A stretch of 64,000 nt of DNA from Microbacterium sulfonylureivorans (GCF_003999995.1 NZ_RJAD01000001.1:1116001-1180000), one strand, 5' to 3'; shown: positions 48,847 to 57,826, counted from the first letter of the stretch. Numbers and translations: made by a program. Notes: generated by a model not told the origin, from the sequence alone.

Positions 48847-50241
48847 TCAGGCGCCTCGCAGCGCGTCTCGCCCGACCTCGGCGAACGAGGTGTGGCCGGA
48901 CAGCCCGAGAGTGATGTCGAGCTCGGCCAGGACGTTGCGCACGACCTCGCGCACACCCGCCTCCCCGGCGATGCCGAGCCCGTACGCGTAGGGCCGGCCG
49001 AGGGCGACGGCCGTCGCACCGAGGGCGAGGGCGATGAAGGCATCCGAACCCTGTCGCACGCCCGAGTCGAAGACCACCGGCACCCGCCCGTCCACGCGAT
49101 CGACGACCGCGGGCAGCGCGTCGAGCGTCGGAACGGACTGGTCGATCTGGCGCCCGCCGTGGTTGGAGATCCACACGCCGTCGGCACCCGCGTCGAGCGC
49201 GCGCGAGGCATCCTCCGGGTGCACGATGCCCTTCAGCAGGAGGGGAAGGCTCGTCCACTGCCTCGCCTTCGCGAGATCGCCCCACGTGAGGGCCGGCGTC
49301 GAGAAGACGTCGAGGAATGTCTCGACCGCGGCTCGGGGCAGCGGCGAGCGCAGGTTCTCGCGCAGACCCGCGCCCGTGAGGGGCGCCCCCTTGCGGGCGA
49401 TCCTCACGCCTGCGGCGACGGTCTTCGGCGTGAGCCTGACGGGCGCGGCCGGCGGGGCCGTGGCATCCGGTCCTCTGCGCACGCGGTCGCGGACGAGCTG
49501 CTGGAAGACGGGATCGGATGTGTACTGGGCGATCCCCATGCCGCGCGTGAAGGGGAGGTACGCCAGGTCGAGATCGCGCGTCCGCCAGCCGAGCAGGTGT
49601 GTGTCCAGCGTCACGACGACGGCTTCGCACCCTGATGCCTCGGCCCGCCGCAGCAGCGACGCGTTGAGCTCGTCGTCGGCCGACCAGTACAGCTGGAAGA
49701 GCCGCGCGCCGTCGGGTGCGGCATCCCGCACCTCCTCCATGGCGAACGAGGCCTGATTGCTGAGCGTGTAGGGGACGCCGAGGGATGCCGCGGCCCGCGC
49801 GACGGCGAGGTCGGCCTCGTCGTGAGCCATCTCCATCACCCCGAGCGGTGCGAGCAGGAGCGGGGTCGGGCGGCGCCGGCCGAGGAAGTCGATCGAGAGG
49901 TCGCGCGTCGAGACGTCGCGCAGGGGACGCGGCCAGATCTGATGGCGGGCGAAGGCCTCCGTGTTCGCGCGCATCGTGCGCTCCGCGCCCGCGCCACCCG
50001 CGATGTAGGCGAAGGCCTCGGCGCTGAGCGCCCTGCGGGCGGCGTTCTCGAGGCGATCGGGATCGACCGGGACTCGCGGCTTGGCACCGCTGATCCCGGC
50101 GCGGTAGATGTCGGACTGCGTGCGCCGCGAGATGCCGCGAGAGGCGGCCGGATCCTGCGGAGCGGCCGGCGCCCCACGCCCTGAGGCCCGGGGCGACGCG
50201 CCGGCGCCGGCCGGAGGGGGCGTCGGGATGCTCTCAGTCAT
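48847..50241 (-). CDS. FMN-dependent alpha-hydroxy-acid oxidase (lactate 2-monooxygenase-like)
   Basis: A 464-residue flavoprotein of the (S)-2-hydroxy-acid oxidase family. The N-terminal 45 residues are Pro/Gly/Ala/Arg-rich; the barrel begins near residue 50. Motifs include YIAGGAGAERTMRANTEAFARHQIWPRPLRDVSTRDLSIDFLGR, LSNQASFAMEEV, LTWGDLAKARQWTSLPLLLKGIVHPEDASRALDAGADGVWISNHGGRQID with the catalytic His in SNHGGRQ, and VVFDSGVRQGSDAFIALALGATAVALGRPY. The length and insertions resemble lactate 2-monooxygenase. ATG 50241 is six bases from TAGGCT. Whether it makes acetate or pyruvate cannot be told. Confidence 0.9.
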   Translation of the reverse strand: MTESIPTPPPAGAGASPRASGRGAPAAPQDPAASRGISRRTQSDIYRAGISGAKPRVPVDPDRLENAARRALSAEAFAYIAGGAGAERTMRANTEAFARHQIWPRPLRDVSTRDLSIDFLGRRRPTPLLLAPLGVMEMAHDEADLAVARAAASLGVPYTLSNQASFAMEEVRDAAPDGARLFQLYWSADDELNASLLRRAEASGCEAVVVTLDTHLLGWRTRDLDLAYLPFTRGMGIAQYTSDPVFQQLVRDRVRRGPDATAPPAAPVRLTPKTVAAGVRIARKGAPLTGAGLRENLRSPLPRAAVETFLDVFSTPALTWGDLAKARQWTSLPLLLKGIVHPEDASRALDAGADGVWISNHGGRQIDQSVPTLDALPAVVDRVDGRVPVVFDSGVRQGSDAFIALALGATAVALGRPYAYGLGIAGEAGVREVVRNVLAELDITLGLSGHTSFAEVGRDALRGA

Positions 50242-50247
50242 GCGGCC

Positions 50248-50253
50248 AGCCTA
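50248..50253 (-). promoter_or_regulatory. Leaderless -10 of the FMN oxidase gene
   Basis: TAGGCT on the minus strand, six bases before ATG 50241. Confidence 0.55.
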
Positions 50254-50363
50254 CGGCGGGAGCACCGGGATCCGAGTGTCCCCCGAACGGTGGACACGGG
50301 GGCGTCGACGGGGCTGAATCTCAGTCCCCGCCGTCCCCCGAAGAGCCTATGGAGCGCTCTCCT

Positions 50364-50386
50364 GAACGGGTATACCGTTCCCCCGG
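50364..50386 (+). promoter_or_regulatory. Candidate promoter/operator with a GTATAC core
   Basis: In the gap upstream of the LPXTG gene, AACGGGTATACCGTT has inverted AACG/CGTT ends around GTATAC (about 50366-50380), and TATACC could act as a -10. It is followed by CCCCCGGGGG. It may be a repressor site or the promoter of the surface-protein gene. Confidence 0.35.
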
Positions 50387-50418
50387 GGGTGGCATGTGCC
50401 ATGGCCGAGGGGGAGTCA

Positions 50419-53400
50419 ATGAAGCGTCCATTCGTTGTCGCGACGACAGCAGCACTCATCATCGCGATCGGAGCCGTGGGGGCCTCCCCGGCGGCGGCCG
50501 CGCCGCCGACCGACCCGTGGGACGGGTCCGCAGGAGGCGAGGTCGTCTCGCTCACGACCGACGCCGTCGGTCTCCAGCTCGCCGGTCTGGGCGTCGCGGT
50601 CAGCGACGCCTCCGCAGGGTCGGCTCAGACGCCCCGGGCCAACTCGGTGTCGAGCAACATCTCGGCCGATGTCGCCGGCCTCGGTCTGACGGTCGCGAGC
50701 AACGACCAGACCGCGCCGCCGGACGCCGGCGGGCCCGAGACCGGCTCACTCGCCGCGCTCAGCGCTCCCGGTCTCCTCGACATCGGAGCGCTGACCACGA
50801 CCAATGAAGCGCACTGGGACGTCGACACCGCCTGCGTCACCGACGGCGCGCTGTCGCTCGCCTCGACCCAGACGGCCGGGCTGTCGCTGCTGCCCCTGCT
50901 CGGCGGGGGCGTGCTGGACCTCGGTGTCTCCGAGTCGCAGGGTGAGACGAGCCTCGTGCAGAACGTCGGGCTGAACCACGGTGTGCAGTCCGTCGCGACT
51001 GGCACCATCGAGAGCCTGAGCCTCCTCGGCGGCGCCATCACCGTCGATGTGGACGGTGAGACCACCCTCACGGCGACCGCGACGGGGACGTCCGCCGGCA
51101 CCGTCGACTACGCGCCGTCGGCGGTGACGGTGAACACCCCGGGCGGGCCGGTGATCCTCGACCCGGGAAACCCCACCGCCGTGGTCAGCATCCCGCTCGT
51201 CGCGGATGTCACGATCACCCTCAACGACCCCACCGTCTCGACGACCGCGACGTCGGCGGCGGCGACCTCGTCGCTGCTCACGATCGACGTGTCGGTGCTC
51301 GGCGTCTTCCCGCTGCCTCCCGTCGCCGAGGTGTCGGTCGACGTCCTGCCGCTGAGCGCCTCGGCGACCGCCCCGACCGGCGGCATCGACTGCCCGCCGG
51401 CGCCGCCCGTCATCCTTGTCCCGGCCGAGGGCGCCACGACGGACTCCACGCCGGTCATCTCCGGCACGTCCGACCCGAACGCGTTCGTCACCGTGCTGGT
51501 CGACGGCGCCTCGGTCGGCGGCGTGGCAGCGGACGGCACCGGCAACTGGAACCTCACGTCGGTCCCCCTCGCGGAGGGTCCTCACGTCGCGACAGCGATC
51601 CAGACGGTGGCAGGCACGCCGTCCGCGCCGTCCGTCCCCGTCAACTTCGTCGTCGACGCGACCGCGCCCCCGGCTCCGGTGATCACCGCGCCCGCCGACG
51701 GATCGACGACGAACGACACCACACCCGACATCGTCGGCACGGCCGAGGCGGACTCGACGGTCGAGGTGTTCATCGACGGCGCGTCGGTCGGCACGACGAC
51801 GGCCGACGGCACCGGGGCCTGGACCTTCACACCCACCACCCCGCTCGGCGACGGTGAGCACACCGCCGTCGCGACCGCGACCGACGCCGCGGGCAACACG
51901 AGCGGGAACTCCAACACGGTGGCCTTCACCGTCGACACCGGGGCGCCGGCGGCCCCGATCATCACGGCGCCGGCGGATGGCTCGACGGTCGACGACGCGA
52001 CGCCTGACATCGTCGGCAGCTCCGAGGCGAACGCCACGGTCGAGGTCTTCATCGACGGCGCCTCGGTCGGCACGACGGCAGCCGACGGCGCGGGAGCGTG
52101 GACGCTCCCGCTCACGACGCCTCTCGCCGAAGGACCGCACACCGCGCTGGCGACCGCGACGGACGAGACCGGCAACACCAGCCTCGACTCGACCCCCGTG
52201 ACGTTCACGGTCGACACGGCAACCCCGGCCCCGCCGGTCATCACGAGCCCCGTCCAGGACGAGGTGACCAGCGACCCGACCCCGCCCATCGTCGGCATCG
52301 CCGAAGCGAACACGGAGGTCACCGTCTACATCGACGGTGCCCTGGTCGGCACGGTGCCGGTCGACGGCGCCGGCGCGTGGAGCATCACCCCGTCGACCCC
52401 GCTCGACGACGGCGCCCACACCGTCACCGCGACGGCCGAGGACGCCGCGGGCAACGTCAGCGACGGCGCCGTCCCCGTCACCTTCACGGTCGACACGGCC
52501 GCTCCGCTCGCGCCGGTCATCACGGCGCCCGCCGACGGATCGCGGACGAACGACACCACGCCCGACATCGTCGGCACCGCGGAAGCGAACGCCACCGTCA
52601 ACGTCAGCATCGACGGCGCCCCGGTCGGCACGACGACGGCGAGCGGCACGGGCTCGTGGACGCTCACGCCGACGGCCCCGCTCGCGGAGGGCGCCCACAC
52701 GGCATCCGCCACCGCGACAGACGCGGCCGGCAGCACCGGCCCGGAGTCCAACACCGTGACCTTCACGATCGATCTCACCGCGCCCGCGGCCCCGGTGATC
52801 ACCGCTCCCGCCGACGGCTCGACCACGAACGACTCCACGCCGCCGATCGTCGGCACCGCCGAAGCGAACGCCACCGTCAACGTGAGCATCGACGGCGCTC
52901 CTGTCGGCACGGCCGATGCCGACGGCTCGGGCGACTGGACGTTCACGCCGCCGACACCGCTCGCGCAGGGTCCGCACACGGCGTCCGCCACCGCGACCGA
53001 CGGCGCCGGCAACACCGGTCCGGTCTCGAACATCGTCGCGTTCACGGTCGACTCGATCGCGCCGGCCGCGCCGGTCATCACGAGTCCGGCGGACGGCTCG
53101 AGCACGGCCGACACCACTCCGCCGATCGTCGGCACCGCCGAGCCCGGCTCGACCGTGACCGTCTCGATCGACGGTGCCGTGGTGGGCACGACGCCCGCCG
53201 ACGGCACAGGCAGCTGGACGCTCACGCCCCCGACTCCGCTCGCCGAGGGGGAGCACACCGTCACGGCGACCGCCACCGACGCGCTCGGCAACGTGGGCCC
53301 CGCGTCCGAGGAGGTCGTCTTCACGATCGACACCACGGCGCCCACCCCGCCCGTGATCACCAGCCCGCCCGACGGATCGGTGACGAGCGACACGACCCCG

Positions 53401-54054
53401 CCGATCGTCGGCACCGCCGAGGCCGGCGCGACCGTGACGGTCATGGTCGACGGGGTCGTCATCGGCACGACGATCGCGGGTCCGGCGGTGGCGTCGATGA
53501 TCGCAGACGGACCGACGACCTTCGCTGCGGCCATCGGCTCGTGGACGCTGGTTCCGACGACTCCGCTCTCCGAGGGCCTGCACCGGGCGACTGCGACGGC
53601 GACGGATGCCGCGTCCAACGTCAGTCTGGAGTCCAACACGGTCGCGTTCACGATCGACGCGGTGGCCCCGCAGCCGCCCGTGATCACGAGCCCCGGGGAC
53701 GGGACGACCGTCACCGATCCGGCTCCGCCGATCACGGGAACGGCGGAGCCGGGATCAGAGGTGGAGGTGAGCGTGGACGGGCGGCCCATCGGCACGACGA
53801 CCACCGACGCGGACGGCAACTGGACGCTGACCCCGACGACCCCGCTGCCCGACGGCGAGCACGAGATCACCGCGACGGCGACCGATCCCGCAGGCAACGT
53901 GAGCGTCCCGTCCGACCCGGTGGTGATCACCGTCGACACGGGGACGGGGCTGCCGCCGACCGGCGGCACGGCCCCGCTCCTGCCGACGCTTCTCGGAACG
54001 CTGCTGATCGCCGCAGGCGCGGCGCTCTTCGCGGTGCGTCGCCGACGGGCCTGA
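50419..54054 (+). CDS. LPXTG-anchored surface protein with nine Ig-like repeats
   Basis: A 1211-residue surface protein. Residues 1-28 are a signal (MKRPFVVATTAALIIAIGAVGASPAAAA). Residues about 30-325 form an N-terminal domain with repeated TLTTDAVG/GVAV/TLTATATG-like strands. Residues about 330-1175 are nine Ig-like repeats of about 86-94 residues, each of the type AP..PVITAPADGSTTNDTTPxIVGTAEANATVxVxIDGAxVGT...GxWTxTPxTPLAEGxHTxxATATDAAGN. The eighth contains an insertion. LPPTG is at 1178-1182, then a TM and an RRRRA tail, so sortase should attach it to peptidoglycan. The start is ATG 50419, after GAGGGGG. It is followed by a strong terminator. A role in adhesion is inferred. Confidence 0.92.
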   Translation: MKRPFVVATTAALIIAIGAVGASPAAAAPPTDPWDGSAGGEVVSLTTDAVGLQLAGLGVAVSDASAGSAQTPRANSVSSNISADVAGLGLTVASNDQTAPPDAGGPETGSLAALSAPGLLDIGALTTTNEAHWDVDTACVTDGALSLASTQTAGLSLLPLLGGGVLDLGVSESQGETSLVQNVGLNHGVQSVATGTIESLSLLGGAITVDVDGETTLTATATGTSAGTVDYAPSAVTVNTPGGPVILDPGNPTAVVSIPLVADVTITLNDPTVSTTATSAAATSSLLTIDVSVLGVFPLPPVAEVSVDVLPLSASATAPTGGIDCPPAPPVILVPAEGATTDSTPVISGTSDPNAFVTVLVDGASVGGVAADGTGNWNLTSVPLAEGPHVATAIQTVAGTPSAPSVPVNFVVDATAPPAPVITAPADGSTTNDTTPDIVGTAEADSTVEVFIDGASVGTTTADGTGAWTFTPTTPLGDGEHTAVATATDAAGNTSGNSNTVAFTVDTGAPAAPIITAPADGSTVDDATPDIVGSSEANATVEVFIDGASVGTTAADGAGAWTLPLTTPLAEGPHTALATATDETGNTSLDSTPVTFTVDTATPAPPVITSPVQDEVTSDPTPPIVGIAEANTEVTVYIDGALVGTVPVDGAGAWSITPSTPLDDGAHTVTATAEDAAGNVSDGAVPVTFTVDTAAPLAPVITAPADGSRTNDTTPDIVGTAEANATVNVSIDGAPVGTTTASGTGSWTLTPTAPLAEGAHTASATATDAAGSTGPESNTVTFTIDLTAPAAPVITAPADGSTTNDSTPPIVGTAEANATVNVSIDGAPVGTADADGSGDWTFTPPTPLAQGPHTASATATDGAGNTGPVSNIVAFTVDSIAPAAPVITSPADGSSTADTTPPIVGTAEPGSTVTVSIDGAVVGTTPADGTGSWTLTPPTPLAEGEHTVTATATDALGNVGPASEEVVFTIDTTAPTPPVITSPPDGSVTSDTTPPIVGTAEAGATVTVMVDGVVIGTTIAGPAVASMIADGPTTFAAAIGSWTLVPTTPLSEGLHRATATATDAASNVSLESNTVAFTIDAVAPQPPVITSPGDGTTVTDPAPPITGTAEPGSEVEVSVDGRPIGTTTTDADGNWTLTPTTPLPDGEHEITATATDPAGNVSVPSDPVVITVDTGTGLPPTGGTAPLLPTLLGTLLIAAGAALFAVRRRRA
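51406..53940 (+). repeat. Nine tandem Ig-like repeats of about 270-285 bp
   Basis: Each unit begins with (A/T)P.(A/P)PVIT or a variant and ends with NTVAFTVDT-like strands. The fifth and sixth units are closest to each other, and the eighth carries an extra segment around 53440-53530 in which the IDG part is repeated with V substitutions. Confidence 0.9.
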
Positions 54055-54073
54055 TCGACAGGTCTCGATCGCC

Positions 54074-54112
54074 GATCGGGCCGACCCGCCCTCCTCGGGG
54101 GTCGGCCCGATC
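54074..54112 (+). terminator. Strong hairpin after the LPXTG gene
   Basis: GATCGGGCCGACCC at 54074-54087 and GGGTCGGCCCGATC at 54099-54112 form a perfect 14-bp stem with an 11-base loop, only 20 bases after the stop at 54054. No T-run follows, as is common in GC-rich actinobacterial terminators. It may also end the convergent VOC gene. Confidence 0.8.
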
Positions 54113-54141
54113 TCGTGTCGGCCGGTCGATGCAGCCCGGGG

Positions 54142-54756
54142 TCAGGCCACGGCCTGCGCCCACACGAAGCCGTCGCGGTCGGTGAACGACTCCGCCGCGG
54201 CGTTGATCTCGACGCGGTGCGATCCCGAGCCCTCCGGCGCGACCCCGGCGACCTTGGCCAGCGCCTTCCGGCGGTTCAGCCCCAGCGTGATCGGGCTCCC
54301 GGGCATGTCGAACTCGGCGTACGCGCGGCCGAAGCTCTTCGCCACGACCGCGCCGCGCTCGACGTACGACTTCCGGCTCTCCACGACATCGTCGACACCG
54401 AGGAGCAGCACGACGCTCTCGATCGACTTCATGGCGGGCCCGATGTCCTGCTTGGCAGACGTGGCTATCTGCCAGATGGTGCCGTCCGGCGCCTGCACCA
54501 CTCCGCCGACGCCCCACAGGGACTTCTCGACGGGCTTGAGCGAGGTCGCGCCGGCGGCGAGCGCATCCTCGTAGAGGGCGTGGACGTCGGCCGGCTGGGC
54601 GACGATCGCGGAGAGGGTGAAGCCGCGGAATCCGGCGGCCTCGGCATCCGCTTCCCTGGAGCGCACTCGAGAGCCGAGGCCGAACGCGGCCTCGTGGAAG
54701 CGGTCGGAAGCCGCCGGATCGTCGGTCAGGATGGTGACGGAGTCGATGGTTCGCAT
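54142..54756 (-). CDS. VOC family protein
   Basis: A 204-residue two-module glyoxalase-like protein. The N-terminal RTIDSVTILTDDPAASDRFHEAAFGLGSRV and the middle SLWGVGGVVQAPDGTIWQIAT with a second SVVLLLGVDDVVESRKSYVERG module match VOC proteins of the SgcJ/PhnB-like type. It is unlikely to be an active glyoxalase I, because the usual His/Glu ligands are not evident. The start is ATG 54756, seven bases from TAGCGT; the longer frame from 54876 overlaps the DUF1697 promoter. The substrate is unknown. Confidence 0.78.
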   Translation of the reverse strand: MRTIDSVTILTDDPAASDRFHEAAFGLGSRVRSREADAEAAGFRGFTLSAIVAQPADVHALYEDALAAGATSLKPVEKSLWGVGGVVQAPDGTIWQIATSAKQDIGPAMKSIESVVLLLGVDDVVESRKSYVERGAVVAKSFGRAYAEFDMPGSPITLGLNRRKALAKVAGVAPEGSGSHRVEINAAAESFTDRDGFVWAQAVA

Positions 54757-54763
54757 GACGTCG

Positions 54764-54769
54764 ACGCTA
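54764..54769 (-). promoter_or_regulatory. Leaderless -10 of VOC gene
   Basis: TAGCGT on the minus strand, seven bases before ATG 54756. Confidence 0.5.
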
Positions 54770-54832
54770 CGAGCCGCGGGAGCGTCGCGCTTCTCCATAC
54801 GTGCTCGGTCGCGACGGGTCGGCTCTTCGGTC

Positions 54833-54838
54833 CAGACT
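54833..54838 (+). promoter_or_regulatory. Leaderless -10 of DUF1697 gene
   Basis: CAGACT, six bases before ATG 54845. Confidence 0.4.
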
Positions 54839-54844
54839 CGTGCC

Positions 54845-55366
54845 ATGGACAGTGTCGCGTTTCTGCGGAACGTCAATCAGGGCCAGCGCGGGCAGCCCGC
54901 CACGCACGACATCGTCGCGGCATTCGAGCGTGCGGGAGCGCACGACGTCCGGCCCTTTCAGAGCAACGGCACCGTGCTGTTCACCGCGGTCGATCCCGAC
55001 GCCGTCGCCGAATCGGCTCGCGGCCATCTCGCCCTCGACTGCGGCATCGACACCGTCGTCTTCGTGCGCCCGCTGACGTTCGTCGCGCAGGTGGTCGAGC
55101 GGCATGCGGATGCCTCGTCCTTCACCCGCCGGGAGCTCACGCTCTTCGACGTCGACACGCTCATCGCCGACGACCGCGCGGCCGGCGCGCAGGCGATGCG
55201 ACGACGCTGCGCGGTCGTGGAGCACGGAGCGGGCTGGGCGGTCGTCGAGAACGACGCCGATCGGCAGAGCAACGGCACGCCCACCATCGAGGCCGCGCTG
55301 GGCACTCCGGCGACGTCGCGCGGCCTGCCCACCCTGCTGCGGCTGATCGATCGACACGGGCTCTAA
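54845..55366 (+). CDS. DUF1697 family protein
   Basis: A 173-residue protein. The N-terminal MDSVAFLRNVNQGQRGQPATHDIVAAFERAGAHDVRPFQSNGTVLFTA matches the DUF1697 signature (usually AFLRGINVGG...), with the first part altered. It then reads FVAQVVERHADASSFTRRELTLFDV and ends TSRGLPTLLRLIDRHGL. The family is small, soluble and uncharacterised. The start is ATG 54845, six bases from CAGACT; the longer frame to 54617 is a shadow of the VOC gene. Confidence 0.8.
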   Translation: MDSVAFLRNVNQGQRGQPATHDIVAAFERAGAHDVRPFQSNGTVLFTAVDPDAVAESARGHLALDCGIDTVVFVRPLTFVAQVVERHADASSFTRRELTLFDVDTLIADDRAAGAQAMRRRCAVVEHGAGWAVVENDADRQSNGTPTIEAALGTPATSRGLPTLLRLIDRHGL

Positions 55367-55385
55367 CCCCGGCCCCCCGACGACG

Positions 55386-55544
55386 TCAGGTCTGGCGGCG
55401 GATGAACCGCATCAGCCAGGCGATCACCGCGATGATCACGATGACGAGGCCGATCCACAGGAGGAACTTCGCGGCCTCGATGAACACTCCGAGAAGCAGG
55501 AGCACGATGCCGACGATGAGGAGGATGACTGCGAGTCCGGTCAT
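55386..55544 (-). CDS. Small hydrophobic membrane protein
   Basis: A 52-residue protein of two TM segments (AVILLIVGIVLLLLGVFIEAAKFLLWIGLVIVIIAVIAWLMRFI) and a basic tail RRQT. The start is ATG 55544 with a nearby GAGGAC; the long frame to 55859 would fuse it to the unrelated upstream reading frame. The function is unknown. It may be a stress-associated small protein of the type common in this family. Confidence 0.65.
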   Translation of the reverse strand: MTGLAVILLIVGIVLLLLGVFIEAAKFLLWIGLVIVIIAVIAWLMRFIRRQT

Positions 55545-55608
55545 GTCCTCAGGGTCGCGGCATCCGGGGCCGGGGTCGAGTGGGTTGACAATCGTCCGCC
55601 TTCCGTCG

Positions 55609-56511
55609 TCAGTCGCCGAACCCGCACCAGTCCGCGACCCAGGTGAGGATCTGACCGCGGACGTCCTCGGACGCGGCCAGCTCGATCTCACCCGGCTCGC
55701 CGTCGATCTCCACCTCGACGTCGAAGATCGTGCCCCGCTTGTCCTCCTGCACGGCGTGCGGGTCGCAGCGCAGCGGCACGATCGGGAGCTGGATCTCGAC
55801 GAGCCCGTTCCCGCCCTCCTCGACCTGCAGCCCGATCGGGTGCGACTCGATGGTCGCACCGGTGCCGTCCTCGAAGGTGATCAGGTTCGTGGTCTGAATG
55901 CCGGCGATCAGGACCGCCGCGCGGCCGGTGGGCGCGACGCCGAGCATCAGCGCCGCCGGCTCGCCGGGCGGCGACGGATCGAAGTCGGTGAACGACACGT
56001 GGGCCGCATCCGCCACCGCCTCGGCCCGGCAGTCGCGCTCATGCAGCGGACCCACGAATCCCAACGGATCGTCGATGGGCACCGTCGCCGACGACGAGGC
56101 ACCCTCGAGCGTGTACTCGAGCGTGAGCGTCGTGCCATCGGCGGGCGGGTCGTCGTCGTCGCACGCGACCGCGGGGAGCTGCACGCGGATGCCGACGGTG
56201 CGCCCCGCGCCGATCGTGCTGTCGCGGTCCTCGACGCGGACCGCGGGGCCGTCGAAGCGCGCATCCTCCACCTCGACACCGCCGATGACGAGCGTCTCGT
56301 CGGTGCCGTTGGTCACGACGACCTGAGCCTGACGCGCAGCGACGTCCGACCGGCCCTGCTGGAACTCGGCGGTGACGCCGGCGGGCAGATCGCCGGGCTC
56401 CTCCGTCGCACCAGGGGGCGCGGCGCCGGGGGCGCACGCCGCGAGCGCCAGCGCGAGCAGCACTGCGGCCACCGCCGCGACCGAACGCATGCCCGCACGC
56501 GCCACGGTCAT
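55609..56511 (-). CDS. Lipoprotein, hypothetical
   Basis: A 300-residue secreted lipoprotein. The signal MRSVAAVAAVLLALALAAC (from about residue 8) ends in the lipobox LAAC. The mature part is rich in Asp, Gly, Pro and Thr (VAARQAQVVVTNGTDETLVIGGVEVEDARFDGPAVRVEDRDSTIGAGRTVGIRVQLPAVACDDDDPPADG), consistent with beta-sandwich domains. It overlaps the MenC-type gene (ATGA at 56508-56511), so the two are cotranscribed and translationally coupled. The function is unknown. Confidence 0.78.
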   Translation of the reverse strand: MTVARAGMRSVAAVAAVLLALALAACAPGAAPPGATEEPGDLPAGVTAEFQQGRSDVAARQAQVVVTNGTDETLVIGGVEVEDARFDGPAVRVEDRDSTIGAGRTVGIRVQLPAVACDDDDPPADGTTLTLEYTLEGASSSATVPIDDPLGFVGPLHERDCRAEAVADAAHVSFTDFDPSPPGEPAALMLGVAPTGRAAVLIAGIQTTNLITFEDGTGATIESHPIGLQVEEGGNGLVEIQLPIVPLRCDPHAVQEDKRGTIFDVEVEIDGEPGEIELAASEDVRGQILTWVADWCGFGD

Positions 56512-57641
56512 CGGGTGATCGTCTCTCGGACGACGGTGACGTCGTCGAGGGCGATCGGGTCGATGTCGACGCCCAGCCCGTGTCCGGTCGGCACGCGCAC
56601 GTGCCCGTCTTCGAGCACGGCGGGCTCGGTCACGATGTCGCGCGTGTAGAAGCGGCTCGACGCCGACACGTCGCCCGGCAGCGTGAATCCCGGCAGCGCG
56701 GCGAGCGCCGCGTTCGCGGCCCTGCCGATGCCGGTCTCGAGCATGCCGCCGCACCACACCGGGATGCCGGCATCCCGGCACAGATCGTGGATCGCGACCG
56801 CCTCGAGGTAGCCGCCGACGCGCCCGGCCTTGATGTTGATGATGGATGCCGAGCCCAGTGCGAGGGCGTCGGCGGCGGCCTTGACCGACACGATCGACTC
56901 GTCGAGGCACACCGGCGTGCGCAGGCGCCGGGCGAGCGTCGCGTGGTCGACGAGGTCGTCCTCCTGGAGCGGCTGCTCGATGAGCAGCAGGTCGAAGCGG
57001 TCGAGCTCGGCGAGAGTGTCGGCGTCTGCCAGCGTGTACGCGGAGTTGGCGTCGACCTGCAGCGGGATCGCTCCGAACGCATCGCGCACCGCGGCCGTGT
57101 CGGCGACATCCCGGCCGGGCTTGATCTTGATCTTGATCCGCACGTATCCCTCGTCGAGGTAGCCGCCCACCGCGTCGACGAGCGCGGCGGGATCGCGCTG
57201 GATGCCGACGGACACCCCGCTGGGAACCCGGTCGTGCACCGCGCCGAAGTACTCGCCCAGGGCGCGTCCCTCTGCGCGCAGAGCGGCGTCGAGGACGGCG
57301 AGCTCGAGCCCCGCCTTGACCATCCGATGCCCGACGAACGGCCGGAGCACATCGGCGACCTCTTCGGGCGCGAGCCGGCCGCGGTCGAGGAGCGCCGGCG
57401 CGAGGAAGCGCAGTGCGACGTCCCACGCGCCCTGCGTGTACTCGCTCGAGTAGAGCGGCGCAGCTCCGGTGACGATCTCGCCCCAGCCATCCGGGCCGTC
57501 GGTGAGCGCCCGCACGACGATGACCTCGCGCACCGTCTCGGTGCCGAACGAGGTGGTGAACGGGGAGACGAGCGGCAGGTGCAGCACCCTCAGCTCGAAC
57601 CCCTCGAGGGCGACGGATGCCGCGGGCGAGGCGATGGGCAT
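56508..57641 (-). CDS. menC: o-Succinylbenzoate synthase / N-acylamino acid racemase family
   Basis: A 377-residue enolase-superfamily enzyme. It has an N-terminal capping domain (MASxxLEGFELRVLHLPLVSPFTTSFGTETVREVIVVRAL), the KxK pair at about 170-174 (RIKIKIK), Asp197 and Asn199, Glu222 (LIEQPL), Asp248-Glu-Ser and Lys271 (NIKAGRVGG). These are the metal ligands and catalytic lysines of MenC and its N-acylamino acid racemase relatives. It would dehydrate SHCHC in menaquinone synthesis, but no other men gene is adjacent, so racemase activity is equally possible. ATG 57641 is six bases from TAGCCT. Confidence 0.85.
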   Translation of the reverse strand: MPIASPAASVALEGFELRVLHLPLVSPFTTSFGTETVREVIVVRALTDGPDGWGEIVTGAAPLYSSEYTQGAWDVALRFLAPALLDRGRLAPEEVADVLRPFVGHRMVKAGLELAVLDAALRAEGRALGEYFGAVHDRVPSGVSVGIQRDPAALVDAVGGYLDEGYVRIKIKIKPGRDVADTAAVRDAFGAIPLQVDANSAYTLADADTLAELDRFDLLLIEQPLQEDDLVDHATLARRLRTPVCLDESIVSVKAAADALALGSASIINIKAGRVGGYLEAVAIHDLCRDAGIPVWCGGMLETGIGRAANAALAALPGFTLPGDVSASSRFYTRDIVTEPAVLEDGHVRVPTGHGLGVDIDPIALDDVTVVRETITR

Positions 57642-57647
57642 GCGCTC

Positions 57648-57653
57648 AGGCTA
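57648..57653 (-). promoter_or_regulatory. Leaderless -10 of menC-like gene
   Basis: TAGCCT on the minus strand, six bases before ATG 57641. Confidence 0.55.
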
Positions 57654-57670
57654 CGCCCCGCGCGACGAGG

Positions 57671-57826
57671 TCAGTGCGACATGATCGGCGCCGGTGCGGC
57701 AGGAGTGATCGGCACGAACGTCCCCCGCGCGCGGCGGGGTCCGAGTCGCCGGACGGCTGCCCGGCGGCTCTCACGGCGCAGCGACGCCGCCAGACCCACC
57801 ATCAGGATCTCGATGTGTTCGCGCAT
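57671..57826 (-). CDS. Small basic protein, hypothetical
   Basis: A 51-residue protein, MREHIEILMVGLAASLRRESRR followed by AAVRRLGPRRARGTFVPITPAAPAPIMSH. A clear GAGGAG sits seven bases before ATG 57826, which favours this start over ATG 57871. The helix at 4-20 is amphipathic and the middle is strongly basic. It may be a membrane-associated or nucleic-acid-binding small protein; no family is recognised. It lies alone between the menC-like gene and the cyclase gene, all on the minus strand. Confidence 0.5.
   Translation of the reverse strand: MREHIEILMVGLAASLRRESRRAAVRRLGPRRARGTFVPITPAAPAPIMSH

Noticed and set aside
50746..53583. A 945-codon minus-strand frame under the Ig-repeat gene
   Set aside because: The repeats on the plus strand force a repeated antisense frame; its peptide is low complexity and it has no promoter or Shine-Dalgarno.
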